64,000 nt of DNA from Streptomyces sp. STR69 (GTDB lineage Bacteria > Actinomycetota > Actinomycetes > Streptomycetales > Streptomycetaceae): NCBI RefSeq assembly GCF_024519455.1, contig NZ_JALJRY010000005.1:18111-82110 (forward strand), given 5' to 3'. Numbering within the stretch: position 1 is the first letter of the stretch; each line of letters opens with the position of its first letter. The notes below the pieces were generated by a model. It was not told the DNA's origin. It did no database searches and saw only the letters and a list, made by a program, of their open reading frames with translations. The position numbers were made by a program, and so were the translations under genes. Below are positions 44,401 to 52,768 of this stretch, one piece after another.

Positions 44401-44980
44401 TTCGGCCGGCTCCGCACCGGGCGCGCACCGGTCGGCGATGGTGGGGATGCTCGGCCAGACTCTGCTGCTCAACGGCGACCCGGAGGGCTGCGTCAGCAAG
44501 GTGCTCGAAGCGGGCGGCGGCCCGCACCTGCTCGGGTTCGAAGCCCCGGTCCGCCCGATGTGGTTCCGGCTGCTGGCTGTCGCGGAACTGGCCCTGGGTG
44601 ACGTGACAGCTGCCGAGACGTGGGCCGACCGAGCAGCCGCTGCCGCCGGGCTCGATCTGTCGCCCGGCTGGCGCGGGTTCGCGTTGCAGGCCCGCGCCGA
44701 GGTACAACTCGCCCGGCAGAACCCGGCGGCGGGTCCCACCGCGTGCCGGGCCGCTGCCGAGTTTCGCGCGGCCCGGATGCCCCTGAACGAGGCCATGGCC
44801 CGGCTGACCGCCGGTACCGCGCTGTCCGCCTCCGGCCGCCAGGCCGAAGCACTCGCCGAGCTGGAACAGGCGAAAGTCTTGGCGGACACCTGCGGGACCC
44901 TCGCCGTGTCCGAATTGGCTGAGCACGAACACCACCGAATCGCCGCCCAGGCCCCGCTGGGACGGGGCGGTATGTCCTGA
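41405..44980 (+). CDS. SARP regulator with ATPase and TPR domains
   Basis: 1191 residues. The N-terminal OmpR-like HTH of SARPs (VEFDLLGGVEARVDGRIVDL, RVDQLVERVWADRPPQRARN, RRSGGYVLDVE) is followed by the BTAD domain (FRDVAARARAAVRSEQDEQA to LADEFGCDPGVPLRQLHQQI). A Pro/Ala linker leads to an AAA ATPase with VVEVVGEPGIGKTRLLGELG (Walker A) and GLVLSLDDLQWTDDGTAELI (Walker B), then about 550 residues of TPR-like helices. No C-terminal LuxR HTH. Such proteins activate secondary metabolite genes. GTG 41405 preferred (family start 'MKVEF.LLG'); the frame opens at 41345. No biosynthetic cluster is visible beside it. Confidence 0.9.
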   Translation: MKVEFDLLGGVEARVDGRIVDLGHARQRCVLAVLLVDANRVVRVDQLVERVWADRPPQRARNTLYGYLSRLRQALAIAEGADIVRRSGGYVLDVEATAVDLHRFRDVAARARAAVRSEQDEQAATLFGQALGLWRGDAFAGLDTPWINALRDAVDQERIAAELDHTDVRLRRGHHTGLLAELAARVESHPLDERLAGQFILALYRCGRPADALNHYQQVRRLLADEFGCDPGVPLRQLHQQILTTDPALNVPAAVPAAGRAPSSAPALVPRPLPVPPPVRTPRDGADQAGPPTPQRPRTGSHLVGRTAELTVLDGAIEDALAGAPGVVEVVGEPGIGKTRLLGELGERARQRGFVSLAGRSVEFDRAPYGAFVDALDDHLGTVDLLRLRHDGSPPGAFALLSTVFPALSDRFPTGPDPVTVERYWFHRAVRTLLETLSADGGLVLSLDDLQWTDDGTAELIDHLVRHPPRTPLLLALAYRPRQAPPRLAAALARAGTEERVARVELGPLSPAEGAELCGARTDHWRFQRLYEASGGNPFYLEALARSAGNESPPPASAVPVPAAGDLPQSVRAALLEELGGLSATARVCTQAAAVLGDSFEAGMVAVVAQTGETQALAALDEVAERDLVRQVGSTRQFRFRHPLVRAAVYQGAGAGWRIEAHTRAADGLALHGAPLTAQASHVQRSARVGDEHAVDVLVQAARQVMTIAPATAAHWTQEALRLLGEQSRLRPELWLQQADALGMAGRLLESRDILRTAATLLPARDRGRRARVTALRATMEWALGRYEEATALLLGELADHEGQLQPETATLELGVAVVALRKNDFATAIDWGERALRSAARIGDPPQTTAVRALLALAHTFAGDARAADHLDPVVEVLDDTDDQELAGQMDTLVMTGWTEMLHGRYDPALRHLRRGLDVSRRTGQSLVLADLFAASAYAFMWLGRLDEAAAYADDALEAASLVGSGEPRSLAEVVSAAVLMWRGDFVGALKICEESLSSAGSAPGAHRSAMVGMLGQTLLLNGDPEGCVSKVLEAGGGPHLLGFEAPVRPMWFRLLAVAELALGDVTAAETWADRAAAAAGLDLSPGWRGFALQARAEVQLARQNPAAGPTACRAAAEFRAARMPLNEAMARLTAGTALSASGRQAEALAELEQAKVLADTCGTLAVSELAEHEHHRIAAQAPLGRGGMS

Positions 44981-44985
44981 GCTTC

Positions 44986-47367
44986 TCAGGCGCGCCGCAG
45001 AGCGTAGGTGTTCCAGAGTTCGCCGGCGAAGAAGCGGCCGAAACGAGTGAGTGCCGCGGCGCCGTGCGGGCCCGTTGTGCGGAACGTGGTGAGCAGGCGG
45101 GCGAGATCGGTGGCGCCGAGACTCACCGTGCCCGTGCCCAGGAGCGCGGCGTCGGTCCCGCCCGGTTCGTGGACGTGTCCGTCCAGGATGCGGAAGGTCA
45201 GCCTGGTCGTGTCGGTCCACAGGCGGGCCGGGGTGCCGGGCGCCAGGTCCTTGCGGCCGGTGAAGGTGCGGGGCCGGCCGTCGGCGTCGGTGAAGTGGAG
45301 CCGGTAGCGCATCGTCCGGCAGCCGTCCTCGAACAGGCGGACGCTGCCGTGCAGGACGGGCCGGCGTCCGCCGAAGGAGGAGCTGTCGATCCAGCCGTCC
45401 GCGCGCGCCTCGTGGTCCGGTTCCTCCAGGAAGGCGTCCACGTCGTCGGCCGTGACGGTGAGCCGGAACGCGAGCGGTTCGGTCCGGGCCCCGTCCGCAC
45501 CGGGTGCGTAGCGTCCGCGCAGTTCCTCCGTGAACTGGAGAGAGGTGCGGCGGGGATACGTGCGGTGCGCGACCGCCCGTGGAGTGGCGGGCCGGTGCTC
45601 CAGCAGGCGGGTGCACATACGGTCGGCCAGGGCCGCGATGGTGAGGGCCGGGTTGGGGCCCACCGGGCCGGGCATCGCCGCCCCGTCCGCGACGTACAGG
45701 CCCGGGTGGCCGAAGACCTCGCCGTACGGATCGCAGACCCCGATGTCGGGATGCCGGCCGATGGGGGCGCCGCCGAGCGGGTGCACCGTGAGGACGCGGT
45801 TCCGGTGCCAGAGCGGATGGTCGGCGTATCCGCCGCCGAGCGCGCCGGCGATCTGCCGCATGAGTGTGCGCGTCCGCTCGAACTGGGCCGCGCTGCCGCC
45901 CCGTACCGTCCAGGTGCTGTCCAACCGGCCGCCCCGCATGCGCAGTTCGCCGTCCGGCACATCTCGGCCCATCGCGAGCAGTGGCAGGGACGTACCGGTG
46001 AAGGCGCCGTCGCCGAGGAGTTCGGCGAACGCGCCCGAGAGGCTGGGGTCCGGGGCGCGGGAGATCCGGTCGAGCAGCCTCCCGGCCAGGAAGCGGGCCG
46101 CCCGGGAGACTCCCTGCGGTGCGTGAGCGCCTTCTACGAGCCACTCCACGAAACCCGGGTATCCCGCGTCCTGGATGTACCCTCCGCGCCCCGCGCCGGG
46201 TACGCCGTCCAGTTCGTCGGGCAGCCGGATGGAGCTGGTGATGACCGGACCGTGGCTGGGGCGCATCGGCCGGGGCTCGGCGCCCCGCCCGGCCCGGAGC
46301 ACGAACGCGAGGTGGTCGCCGTTCGTCGAGAACCGGCTGCCGATCGCCGGGCTCAGACCGGGCAGGTTCCGGCGGGAACGCAGGAGCAGCGAGACCGTGT
46401 TGTAGGTGCCGGCGGCGAGGACCAGACGGTCGCAGCTGATGGTGTGGAACGTTCGGGAGGTGCGGGGTGATCCGGGGGAGTGGGGTGATCCGGACGCGAC
46501 TCCTCCGTCCCCGCGGCGGCCGTCCGGATCACCCCTTTCCCCTCCCCCTTCGCCATCTGGTCCGTGTCCTCCGTGTCTGACGTAGTCCACCGCGTATCCG
46601 CCTCGCGCGAGGGCCCGCACCGCGCGCACCTCGTGTCCGGTGCGCAGGTCGGCACCGTGCCGCCGTGCCGCCGACAGATAGGTGTGGTCGAGGCTGTTCT
46701 TCGCCCCGTCGTTGCAGCCGAGGTTGCACTCACCGCACAGCCGGCAGGTACGACGGCCGACACCGTGCAGGTTGCCCTGGTCGGTGTCGGCCAACGGCAG
46801 TCCGGGCTCGGGGTCGGCGCCCGGTTTCGGCGCGAAGCTGATCGCGAGCGGCGGCCGCTGCGCGGTCAGGCCCAGCCGTTCGGCCGCTTCACGCATCGCG
46901 TGTGCCCGGGGTGTGTCCGTGTAGCCGGGGCGGTCGAGCGGGTACGGGACCGGGCGGAGCATCCGCTCGACCTCGTCGTAGTGCGGGTCGAGTTCGGCGC
47001 GGCCGACGGGCCAGGCCTCGTAGCCGCCGCCGGGCAGCGGCTGTTCGTCGACGAACCAGCGTTCGTCCTTGCGCAGCAGCACGCTCGCGTAGATGAGCGA
47101 TCCGCCGCCCAGTCCGCTGGCGACGACGGAGTCGAAGGCGCGGAAGCTCCACACGTCGAACAGGCCGTGCAGGCCTGCCCGCGGGTCCCAGAACGCACGG
47201 CCGAGTTCGGCCGGGGAACGGGCGAAGCCGCCGGGCGGGTAGGCGCGTCCGCGTTCCAGCAGGACCACCTGCTGTCCGGCCGCGGCCAGCCGGTACGCGG
47301 CCACGGAGCCGCCGAATCCCGAGCCGACGACGACGGTTTCGACGTGTTCGGCGTGCGACTCCGGCAT
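44986..47367 (-). CDS. GMC oxidoreductase (cholesterol-oxidase-like) with C-terminal domain
   Basis: 793 residues. The FAD site VVVGSGFGGSVAAYRLAAAG, SVVASGLGGGSLIYASVLLR and CRLCGECNLGCNDGAKNSLD (a Cys-rich insertion) come first. Substrate- and FAD-domain motifs LVLAAGTYNTVSLLL, NGDHLAF, VHPLGGAPIG and GLYVADGAAMPGPVGPNPALTI follow. Residues ~570-793 form an extra beta-rich domain (VTADDVDAFLEEPDHEARAD ... RYRLHFTDADGRPRTFTGRK) known from larger sterol-oxidase-like proteins. It starts 1 nt after the stop of the alpha/beta hydrolase gene, so they are translated together. A low-complexity stretch at 46440-46560 (Gly/Asp-rich) is an insertion. Confidence 0.88.
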   Translation of the reverse strand: MPESHAEHVETVVVGSGFGGSVAAYRLAAAGQQVVLLERGRAYPPGGFARSPAELGRAFWDPRAGLHGLFDVWSFRAFDSVVASGLGGGSLIYASVLLRKDERWFVDEQPLPGGGYEAWPVGRAELDPHYDEVERMLRPVPYPLDRPGYTDTPRAHAMREAAERLGLTAQRPPLAISFAPKPGADPEPGLPLADTDQGNLHGVGRRTCRLCGECNLGCNDGAKNSLDHTYLSAARRHGADLRTGHEVRAVRALARGGYAVDYVRHGGHGPDGEGGGERGDPDGRRGDGGVASGSPHSPGSPRTSRTFHTISCDRLVLAAGTYNTVSLLLRSRRNLPGLSPAIGSRFSTNGDHLAFVLRAGRGAEPRPMRPSHGPVITSSIRLPDELDGVPGAGRGGYIQDAGYPGFVEWLVEGAHAPQGVSRAARFLAGRLLDRISRAPDPSLSGAFAELLGDGAFTGTSLPLLAMGRDVPDGELRMRGGRLDSTWTVRGGSAAQFERTRTLMRQIAGALGGGYADHPLWHRNRVLTVHPLGGAPIGRHPDIGVCDPYGEVFGHPGLYVADGAAMPGPVGPNPALTIAALADRMCTRLLEHRPATPRAVAHRTYPRRTSLQFTEELRGRYAPGADGARTEPLAFRLTVTADDVDAFLEEPDHEARADGWIDSSSFGGRRPVLHGSVRLFEDGCRTMRYRLHFTDADGRPRTFTGRKDLAPGTPARLWTDTTRLTFRILDGHVHEPGGTDAALLGTGTVSLGATDLARLLTTFRTTGPHGAAALTRFGRFFAGELWNTYALRRA

Positions 47368-47368
47368 C

Positions 47369-48481
47369 TCACACAGCCCTTCGGTGGAGGAAGTCGAGCA
47401 GGTGCGGGAACACGTCCCGGTGCGCGTCCCGGCCGATGATCGTGTCCACATAGCCGTAGCCGGGGGCGACGAACAGTTCGTAGCGGTCGGGGTCGGCGGT
47501 CTCCCGCGACATCACCCCGTGCTCCTGGACGACGGAGTCCCCGAAGACGCGGTTGTGCTCGCCGGTCAGGAGCAGCACCGGCGGGCCGCCCTTGGCCGCC
47601 GCCGCGAGGTAGTCGTCGGGGAGGTGCGCGTGGCGCGGCTCGGCGGCGTCGTACTTCACGGCACGACCCGCTCGTACGATCCTGCCGATGTGCCGGTGGT
47701 AGCCCAGCCCGACAGGGCCGAGCAGGTCCGCGACGCGGTCGTGCGTGACGGGGTCGAGTTTGTCGTGGCTGTAGAGCGCGGGCCAGCCGGTACCCCACAT
47801 GAAACTCACCATGTGGCAGGCCGGGTTGTCGCACTCCGGGTGGGCCAGTGACACCAGACGGGCGAACAGCCCGCTCCGGCTGTACCAGGCCGCGTCGCCG
47901 CTGCGCGGGTCGAGCTGGGACAGCCCGAGCGCGCCCTCGACGAGCGCGGGGCCGTACGCGAGCTTCCAGCGCGACCAGGCCGGTACGCGCATCAGCAGGC
48001 CGACCGCGCTGGTGACGACGCTGGTGATGTCCCGTACGGCGCCGGCGTACAGGCTCATGAGGAAGGTCATCGACCCGAGACAGTGCGCCACGACGTGCAC
48101 CCGCCGTTCGCCGACATGCCGACGCAGTTCGGCGAGCGCGGCCGGGTAGTCGTACAGGGCGATGTCGTCGAGGGTGTGTGCGTGCGGTTCCGTGTTGTAC
48201 GGGAAGCGGTTGCTCATCCGCATGTCGAGCGTCCACACGTCCGCGAAGCCGTTGTCGAGGAGGCAGGTCGCCAGATTCCGGTGCTCGGGCATGATGAACA
48301 GGTCGCTGGACGCGGTCAGTCCATGGACGAGGAGTACGACGTCGTCGCACTCCGCCCGGCGGAAACGGGTCAGCTGGAGGCCGAGTCCGTCGTCCGTGGT
48401 GACGGGGTGGACGGTGACCTGGGCGTCGGGAACGCCGGTCGTGGTGTGACGGGGGACGGCGGCGCCCTTCTGGATCGGCAT
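47369..48481 (-). CDS. Alpha/beta hydrolase paired with GMC oxidoreductase
   Basis: 370 residues. DDVVLLVHGLTASSDLFIMP (oxyanion region), DVWTLDMRMSNRFPYNTEPH, VHVVAHCLGSMTFLMSLYAG (nucleophile Ser in HCLGS), PPVLLLTGEHNRVFGD (acid) and FVAPGYGYVDTIIGRDAHRD (His region). In several actinobacteria this hydrolase and the GMC enzyme are adjacent or fused, suggesting processing of a sterol- or ester-type lipid. ATG 48481; first gene of the two-gene operon. 48482-49360 upstream is non-coding. Confidence 0.85.
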   Translation of the reverse strand: MPIQKGAAVPRHTTTGVPDAQVTVHPVTTDDGLGLQLTRFRRAECDDVVLLVHGLTASSDLFIMPEHRNLATCLLDNGFADVWTLDMRMSNRFPYNTEPHAHTLDDIALYDYPAALAELRRHVGERRVHVVAHCLGSMTFLMSLYAGAVRDITSVVTSAVGLLMRVPAWSRWKLAYGPALVEGALGLSQLDPRSGDAAWYSRSGLFARLVSLAHPECDNPACHMVSFMWGTGWPALYSHDKLDPVTHDRVADLLGPVGLGYHRHIGRIVRAGRAVKYDAAEPRHAHLPDDYLAAAAKGGPPVLLLTGEHNRVFGDSVVQEHGVMSRETADPDRYELFVAPGYGYVDTIIGRDAHRDVFPHLLDFLHRRAV

Positions 48482-49360
48482 GATTTTCCCCCTCAGTCGG
48501 TCGACCGCCCCCACGATGGCGTCGGCGGCCAGGCAGAGGTCATCGTGGCGCTCCCGGCTTCGGTGTACCTGCGGAAAACCTGAAATCGGCAGGTCACGGC
48601 GCCGATGCCAGGTCAGGCTCGGTTGCCGTCGCTCTTCGAGGCACCTCACCGCGGTGCTGCCAGAGGCCGGAGTGTCTGCGCGTTGGAACGGGAATTCGCT
48701 GCGCGTGGATTCGATACCCCGTCCTGCGCCGGCGCGTTCGCTCTCGGGTCTTCTGTGCGGACGGACCAGTCCCGCAGGTCGGCAACGTCGACGCCGCTGC
48801 TGCGGCGCTGCGGAACTGGGCGCTCAACCTGCACCCCGTTCAACCCGAACCCGAACCCGCTGCGGCGTGCGTGTGCCGCGGCGCGATCGAAGAGAAGGGT
48901 TCTGCTCCGACAGCACAACGGCGTCCGAGCAGAGGGGTGAAGCTTCTACGCGTCGACCGCGGCACGCGTCTCCAGCCCGCTCCACCAGGAGCTGAGGCAG
49001 TGTCACGTATGGGGCGGATACCGGCCAGCGCACCCCGGCTCGGACCCAGGAATCGAACGCACCGTTCACCGACCGTGATGGCCCCCCGTGGTCGCTGCCA
49101 GAGCCCGCTTCGGAGCGTCAATGCCAAAGGCGCCTGTTCGCGGCATCAAGCACAGCCCTGCACTCAGAGGTAGTTGCATGCCGGTGCTCTGGTGGACCCG
49201 AAGGCGGCGGGACGGGACCCGAAGGTTCGAGAGGCGGCTCGGGTCGGATGCCGACGTGGACGATTGGCCGCGCTCAGCGGCCCGCCATTTTGGGGGTACG
49301 GGCCCGCGGCCCGGGTTCGGCCCTGTGTCCGGCCTTCCGTGGCACTGTCTGGGGCCATCA
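48482..49360. other. Non-coding / degenerate stretch with repeat block B4
   Basis: Contains a partial fourth copy of the repeat family at about 48655-48760: CAGAGGCCGGAGTGTCTGCG, TTGGAACGGGAATTCGCTGC and GGATTCGATACCCCGTCCTG. From 48760 to 49360 only GC-driven open frames without family features are seen. Confidence 0.45.
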
Positions 49361-49405
49361 CCTGTTCACGGGGGCCGACCCCCTTGGTCGGCCCCCGTGA
49401 ACAGG
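49361..49405. terminator. Perfect 20-bp stem hairpin after formamidase operon
   Basis: Arms 49361-49380 and 49386-49405 (CCTGTTCACGGGGGCCGACC and complement) with loop CCCTT, 19 nt beyond the stop of the leftward DUF1097 gene. A very stable factor-independent terminator. Confidence 0.75.
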
Positions 49406-49423
49406 TTCTCGCGAGTCGCGATA

Positions 49424-49996
49424 TCAAGCGTGTGTCTCGCTGGCCGAAGGTGTCACCCCCTCGGTCTCGTACTGCTTCTCCTTGGGCGGGGGAGTGAACA
49501 TCAGCCGTAGTCCGAGACTGGCGCAGAGGGGGCCCAGGGCGCACATCGCGGCGGCGCTGACGAACGCGGCGTCCAGGTGGCCGGCGTCGTAGCCGAAGCC
49601 GCCGAAGTAGGTGGCGAAGAGGGAGGCGAAGCCGAAGAACATGCCCGGGATGAGAGCGAAGGGCTTCAGCCGGCCGGTCGTCAGCAGGGTGCCGTTGACG
49701 ACGAAGACGACCACGGCCAGGGCGAGGGTCTGGGCGAACGCGCCGGTGCCGAACATGGTGCCTGTCTGGCGGTTGAGGAGTACGGCCACCACACCGAAGC
49801 CGGCCCCGGTGGTGGTGGCGGTGACCATGGCGATTGCGTTGGAGCGGCTCGGACCGCCCTGGAGGAAGGTTCCTGCCCAGGTGATGAAGATGGCCCAGGT
49901 CGGCATCTTGAGCGGGCTCATCAGCAGGAAGACAGTGGCGAAGGCGACGATCGAGGCGCTGACCTCGTGCGGGAGTCTGATGCGTCCGATGTGCAT
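49424..49996 (-). CDS. DUF1097 integral membrane protein
   Basis: 190 residues, about five hydrophobic segments: SASIVAFATVFLLMSPLKM, PTWAIFITWAGTFLQGG, VTATTTGAGFGVVAVLL, LALAVVVFVVNGTLL and the AALGAM-type end AAMCALGPLCASLGLRLMF. The DUF1097 family is often next to amidase or urea genes and is thought to be a small-solute channel or transporter. It begins 2 nt after the stop of the preceding hydrolase gene. Last gene of the formamidase operon. Confidence 0.75.
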   Translation of the reverse strand: MHIGRIRLPHEVSASIVAFATVFLLMSPLKMPTWAIFITWAGTFLQGGPSRSNAIAMVTATTTGAGFGVVAVLLNRQTGTMFGTGAFAQTLALAVVVFVVNGTLLTTGRLKPFALIPGMFFGFASLFATYFGGFGYDAGHLDAAFVSAAAMCALGPLCASLGLRLMFTPPPKEKQYETEGVTPSASETHA

Positions 49997-49998
49997 GG

Positions 49999-51030
49999 TT
50001 ACGCCAATCCGCCTGGCTTGGCCAGCAGTTCCTTGAGGCCCGTGTCGATGAACGCGGTGTCCGTCGGGTTGCTGCCGTGCCCTGCGAAGTGGCCCCAGAT
50101 GCCGGGGATCACCCGGAGTTCGGCGCCCGGTATGTGGCTGACGGCCCATGCCTCGTCCTCCGGCGGGAAGTAGAGGTCCTTCTCGGCGGGCATGTCGAGC
50201 GTGGTGGCGCGGATCGAGCCGAGCGCCGCCTCGGTGTCGCCGTCGAAGCCGGGGGTGAGTCCGACGTCGCCGTTCTGCCAGGTCCAGAGCATGGTGAGGA
50301 GGTTGTTGGGGTCGCGGCCGTCGAGGAAGAAGCCCTCCCAGAAGCCGACGAGGAAGTCCTCCAGGGAGGTGTAGCCGAGTTTCTCGTACTCCTTCTCCCA
50401 GTAGAAGGCCTGCGAGAAGCCCCAGCCCGCGTACACCCGGGCGAGCGCGCGCAGTCCGGTGGTCGGCCATTTCTCGTCGTACCAGCCGCCGTTGTAGACC
50501 GCGTCGGCGGTGAGTGCGGCTTTGACGCCTTCCAGGAAGACCTTGTTGTGGAGGCTGGTGCGTGGGGAGCCGCAGAAGGGGGCGATCCGCTCGACCATCT
50601 CCGGGTGGCTGACGGCCCACTGGTAGGTCTGGCCGGCGCCCATCGACCAGCCGGTCACCAGCGCGATCCGTTCGATGCCGAACTCCTCGGTGACGAGCTT
50701 GTGCTGGGCCTCGATCTGGTCGTGGACCGTGATGTGCGGGAAGCGGGCGCGGTCGTAGGGCGGCGGGGTGTTGCTCGGTGAGGTGGACAGGCCGTTGCCG
50801 AGCATGTTGGGGACGATGATGAAGTAGTGCTCGGGGTCCAGGGCCATGCCGGAGCCGATGAGCCATTCGTTGTCCCAGTGCCGCCCGGAGTACCAGGTGG
50901 GGTACACGATCACGTTGGACTTGTCGGCGTTCAGCTCGCCGTACGTGGTGTAGGCGAGGGCGGCACCGCGCAGGGTGGCGCCGTGCTGGGTGGTGAAGTC
51001 GCCCAGCTGGAAGGTGAGATGTTCGCGCAT
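49999..51030 (-). CDS. Alpha/beta hydrolase of the MetX (homoserine acetyltransferase) superfamily
   Basis: 343 residues: FQLGDFTTQHGATLRGAALA, YTTYGELNADKSNVIVYPTW, NMLGNGLSTSPSNTPPPYDR, ALVTGWSMGAGQTYQWAVSH (nucleophile Ser in GWSMG), PAEKDLYFPPEDE (acid region) and VIPGIWGHFAGHG (His). It belongs to the MetX-like hydrolases found in amide-degrading operons, not to a methionine pathway. ATG 51030 has AAAGGCAG ahead. It lies between formamidase and the DUF1097 gene; the substrate may be an N-substituted or acylated amide. Confidence 0.82.
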   Translation of the reverse strand: MREHLTFQLGDFTTQHGATLRGAALAYTTYGELNADKSNVIVYPTWYSGRHWDNEWLIGSGMALDPEHYFIIVPNMLGNGLSTSPSNTPPPYDRARFPHITVHDQIEAQHKLVTEEFGIERIALVTGWSMGAGQTYQWAVSHPEMVERIAPFCGSPRTSLHNKVFLEGVKAALTADAVYNGGWYDEKWPTTGLRALARVYAGWGFSQAFYWEKEYEKLGYTSLEDFLVGFWEGFFLDGRDPNNLLTMLWTWQNGDVGLTPGFDGDTEAALGSIRATTLDMPAEKDLYFPPEDEAWAVSHIPGAELRVIPGIWGHFAGHGSNPTDTAFIDTGLKELLAKPGGLA

Positions 51031-51081
51031 GGAGCTGCCTTTCGGGGAACTGTCGCTCAGGAGAACCACCGGGACTGTCTT

Positions 51082-52329
51082 TCAGGACGTGACGGCGCAC
51101 TGGCCGCGGTCGGCCTTCCTCGGTCCTTCGGCCGTCGGCTTGATGTCGAAGTCGAAGATCGCGGTGGGGAGGTAGAGGGTGCTGCACGCGTTCGGGATGT
51201 CGACAACGCCGCTGATCCGGCCCTCGATGGGGGCCGAACCGAGGAGGAGGTAGGCCTGTTCGCCGCTGTAGCCGAAGGTCGTGAGGTAGTCGACGGCGTT
51301 GAGGCAGGCGTTGCGGTACGCCATCGTCGCGTCGAGGTAGTGGTTGGTGTCCGTTTCGTGGTCGACGGAGATGCCGACGAACGAGATGAACTCGGTGTAC
51401 TGCGGTGCGACGTTGCCGGGCATGAAGATCGGGTTGGTCGTGACCCCGTACTTCTCCATGCCGCCCTTGATCAGGTCGACGTGCAGGTCGATGTAGCCGC
51501 CCATCTCGATGGCGCCGCAGAAGGTGATCTCGCCGTCGCCCTGGCTGAAGTGCAGGTCGCCGCCGGACAGCAGGGCGCCGGGGACGAGGACGGGGTAGAA
51601 GACCCGGGAGCCGCGGGTGAAGTTCTTGATGTCGTGGTTGCCGCCGTTCTCGCGGGCCGGGACCGTGCGAGCACCTTCGGCGGCGATCCGGGAGGCGGCC
51701 TCGCCGCTCGCCGTGCCGGCCAGGGCGTTCTCGGCGAGCGGGGGCAGGGCGAGGGCCGGTACCCGGTGCGGGTCGGTGTCGATGAGGGCCTGCTCGCGGG
51801 CGTTCCAGCGGGCCAGCAGTTCGGCGGAGGGCGCGGTGCCGAAGAGGCCGGGGTGGGTGATGCCGGTGTAGCGGACGCCGGGGATGTGGCGTGAGGTGGC
51901 CTGCTGGCCGTGAAAGTCCCAGACGGCCTTGTACGAGTCGGGGAAGCGGTCGGTGAGGAACCCGCCGCCGTTGTCCTTGGCGAAGACGCCGGTGTAGCCC
52001 CAGCCCTGTCCGGAGCCCTCGCCCTGCGACTGCGGCACGGGTCCGAGGTCGAGGATGTCGACGACGAGCAGGTCACCGGGTTCGGCGCCTTCCACCGCGA
52101 TGGGCCCGCTGAGCATGTGGGCGTAGCTGAGGTCGACGTCGCGTACGTCGTTGGCCGAGTCGTTGTTGCCGATCTGGTTGTCGGTCCAGTCCCGGCATTC
52201 GATGCGGAAGTCCGAGCCCGGCTTCACGGTGACGGCGGGCGGGATGTCGGGGTGCCAGCGGTTGTGGCCGGGGACCTTCTGGTCGCGCATGGACATGGCC
52301 TGGTCGACGCTGAAGACGACTTCGGGCAT
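51082..52329 (-). CDS. fmdA: Formamidase / acetamidase
   Basis: 415 residues, full length for the FmdA/AmdA family that hydrolyses formamide or acetamide to ammonia and the acid. Typical blocks: VKPGSDFRIECRDWTDNQIG, VDLSYAHMLSGPIAVEGAEP, GDLLVVDILDLGPVPQ, IPGVRYTGITHPGLFGTAPS, GSRVFYPVLVPGALLSGGDL and HFSQGDGEITFCGAIEMGGY. ATG 52329 follows GGAGG. FmdB is just upstream and the amide-binding sensor further up. Cytoplasmic. Confidence 0.94.
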   Translation of the reverse strand: MPEVVFSVDQAMSMRDQKVPGHNRWHPDIPPAVTVKPGSDFRIECRDWTDNQIGNNDSANDVRDVDLSYAHMLSGPIAVEGAEPGDLLVVDILDLGPVPQSQGEGSGQGWGYTGVFAKDNGGGFLTDRFPDSYKAVWDFHGQQATSRHIPGVRYTGITHPGLFGTAPSAELLARWNAREQALIDTDPHRVPALALPPLAENALAGTASGEAASRIAAEGARTVPARENGGNHDIKNFTRGSRVFYPVLVPGALLSGGDLHFSQGDGEITFCGAIEMGGYIDLHVDLIKGGMEKYGVTTNPIFMPGNVAPQYTEFISFVGISVDHETDTNHYLDATMAYRNACLNAVDYLTTFGYSGEQAYLLLGSAPIEGRISGVVDIPNACSTLYLPTAIFDFDIKPTAEGPRKADRGQCAVTS

Positions 52330-52375
52330 AGGACTGCCTCCAAGAACAGGTGGGTGGGGGTTCGGGCAACAGGGT

Positions 52376-52657
52376 TCAGGGCTTGGGCAGTTGGGCTTGG
52401 CGGGGATCGGCGGCCGAGGTGGGGCGGCGGCGGGCCGGCGGCACCTCGGTGACGATGCGCGGTTCGTGGGCGCTGGCCTCCTGGGACCGGAGGGCTCGGG
52501 CCAGGGGGGCGGAGGTGCGGGGGAGCATCGGGGCGGTGAAGACACGGCGGCCTTGGAGGCCGCACGTTGGGCACTGTTCTTCGGGGAGGGCACGGCCCAT
52601 CGGACGGGTCACGTCGAAGGGGCCGCAGCCCGGGCAGCGGTACTGGTATGTCGCCAT
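52376..52657 (-). CDS. fmdB: FmdB-type zinc ribbon protein
   Basis: 93 residues. MATYQYRCPGCGPFDVTRPM and CPTCGLQGRRVFTAP form a CxxC...CxxC ribbon, the FmdB/SSF regulator signature; the Pro/Arg-rich tail is disordered. FmdB proteins regulate or assist formamidase synthesis. ATG 52657 is the ribbon start; a longer frame reaches 52717. 46 nt before fmdA. Confidence 0.87.
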   Translation of the reverse strand: MATYQYRCPGCGPFDVTRPMGRALPEEQCPTCGLQGRRVFTAPMLPRTSAPLARALRSQEASAHEPRIVTEVPPARRRPTSAADPRQAQLPKP

Positions 52658-52768
52658 GGACGGCTCACTTCCAAATGCTTCGAGAGGAAAATATTTCCAT
52701 CCGAAGCAATTGGGCAAGAGTTCGCCGTGTTACGTACGCGTAAAAGGATGGGGGCGCCGCGGTGTCGC

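Noticed and set aside
49999..51030. metX homoserine O-acetyltransferase
   Set aside because: Superfamily match only; the context is amide degradation and no methionine gene is near.
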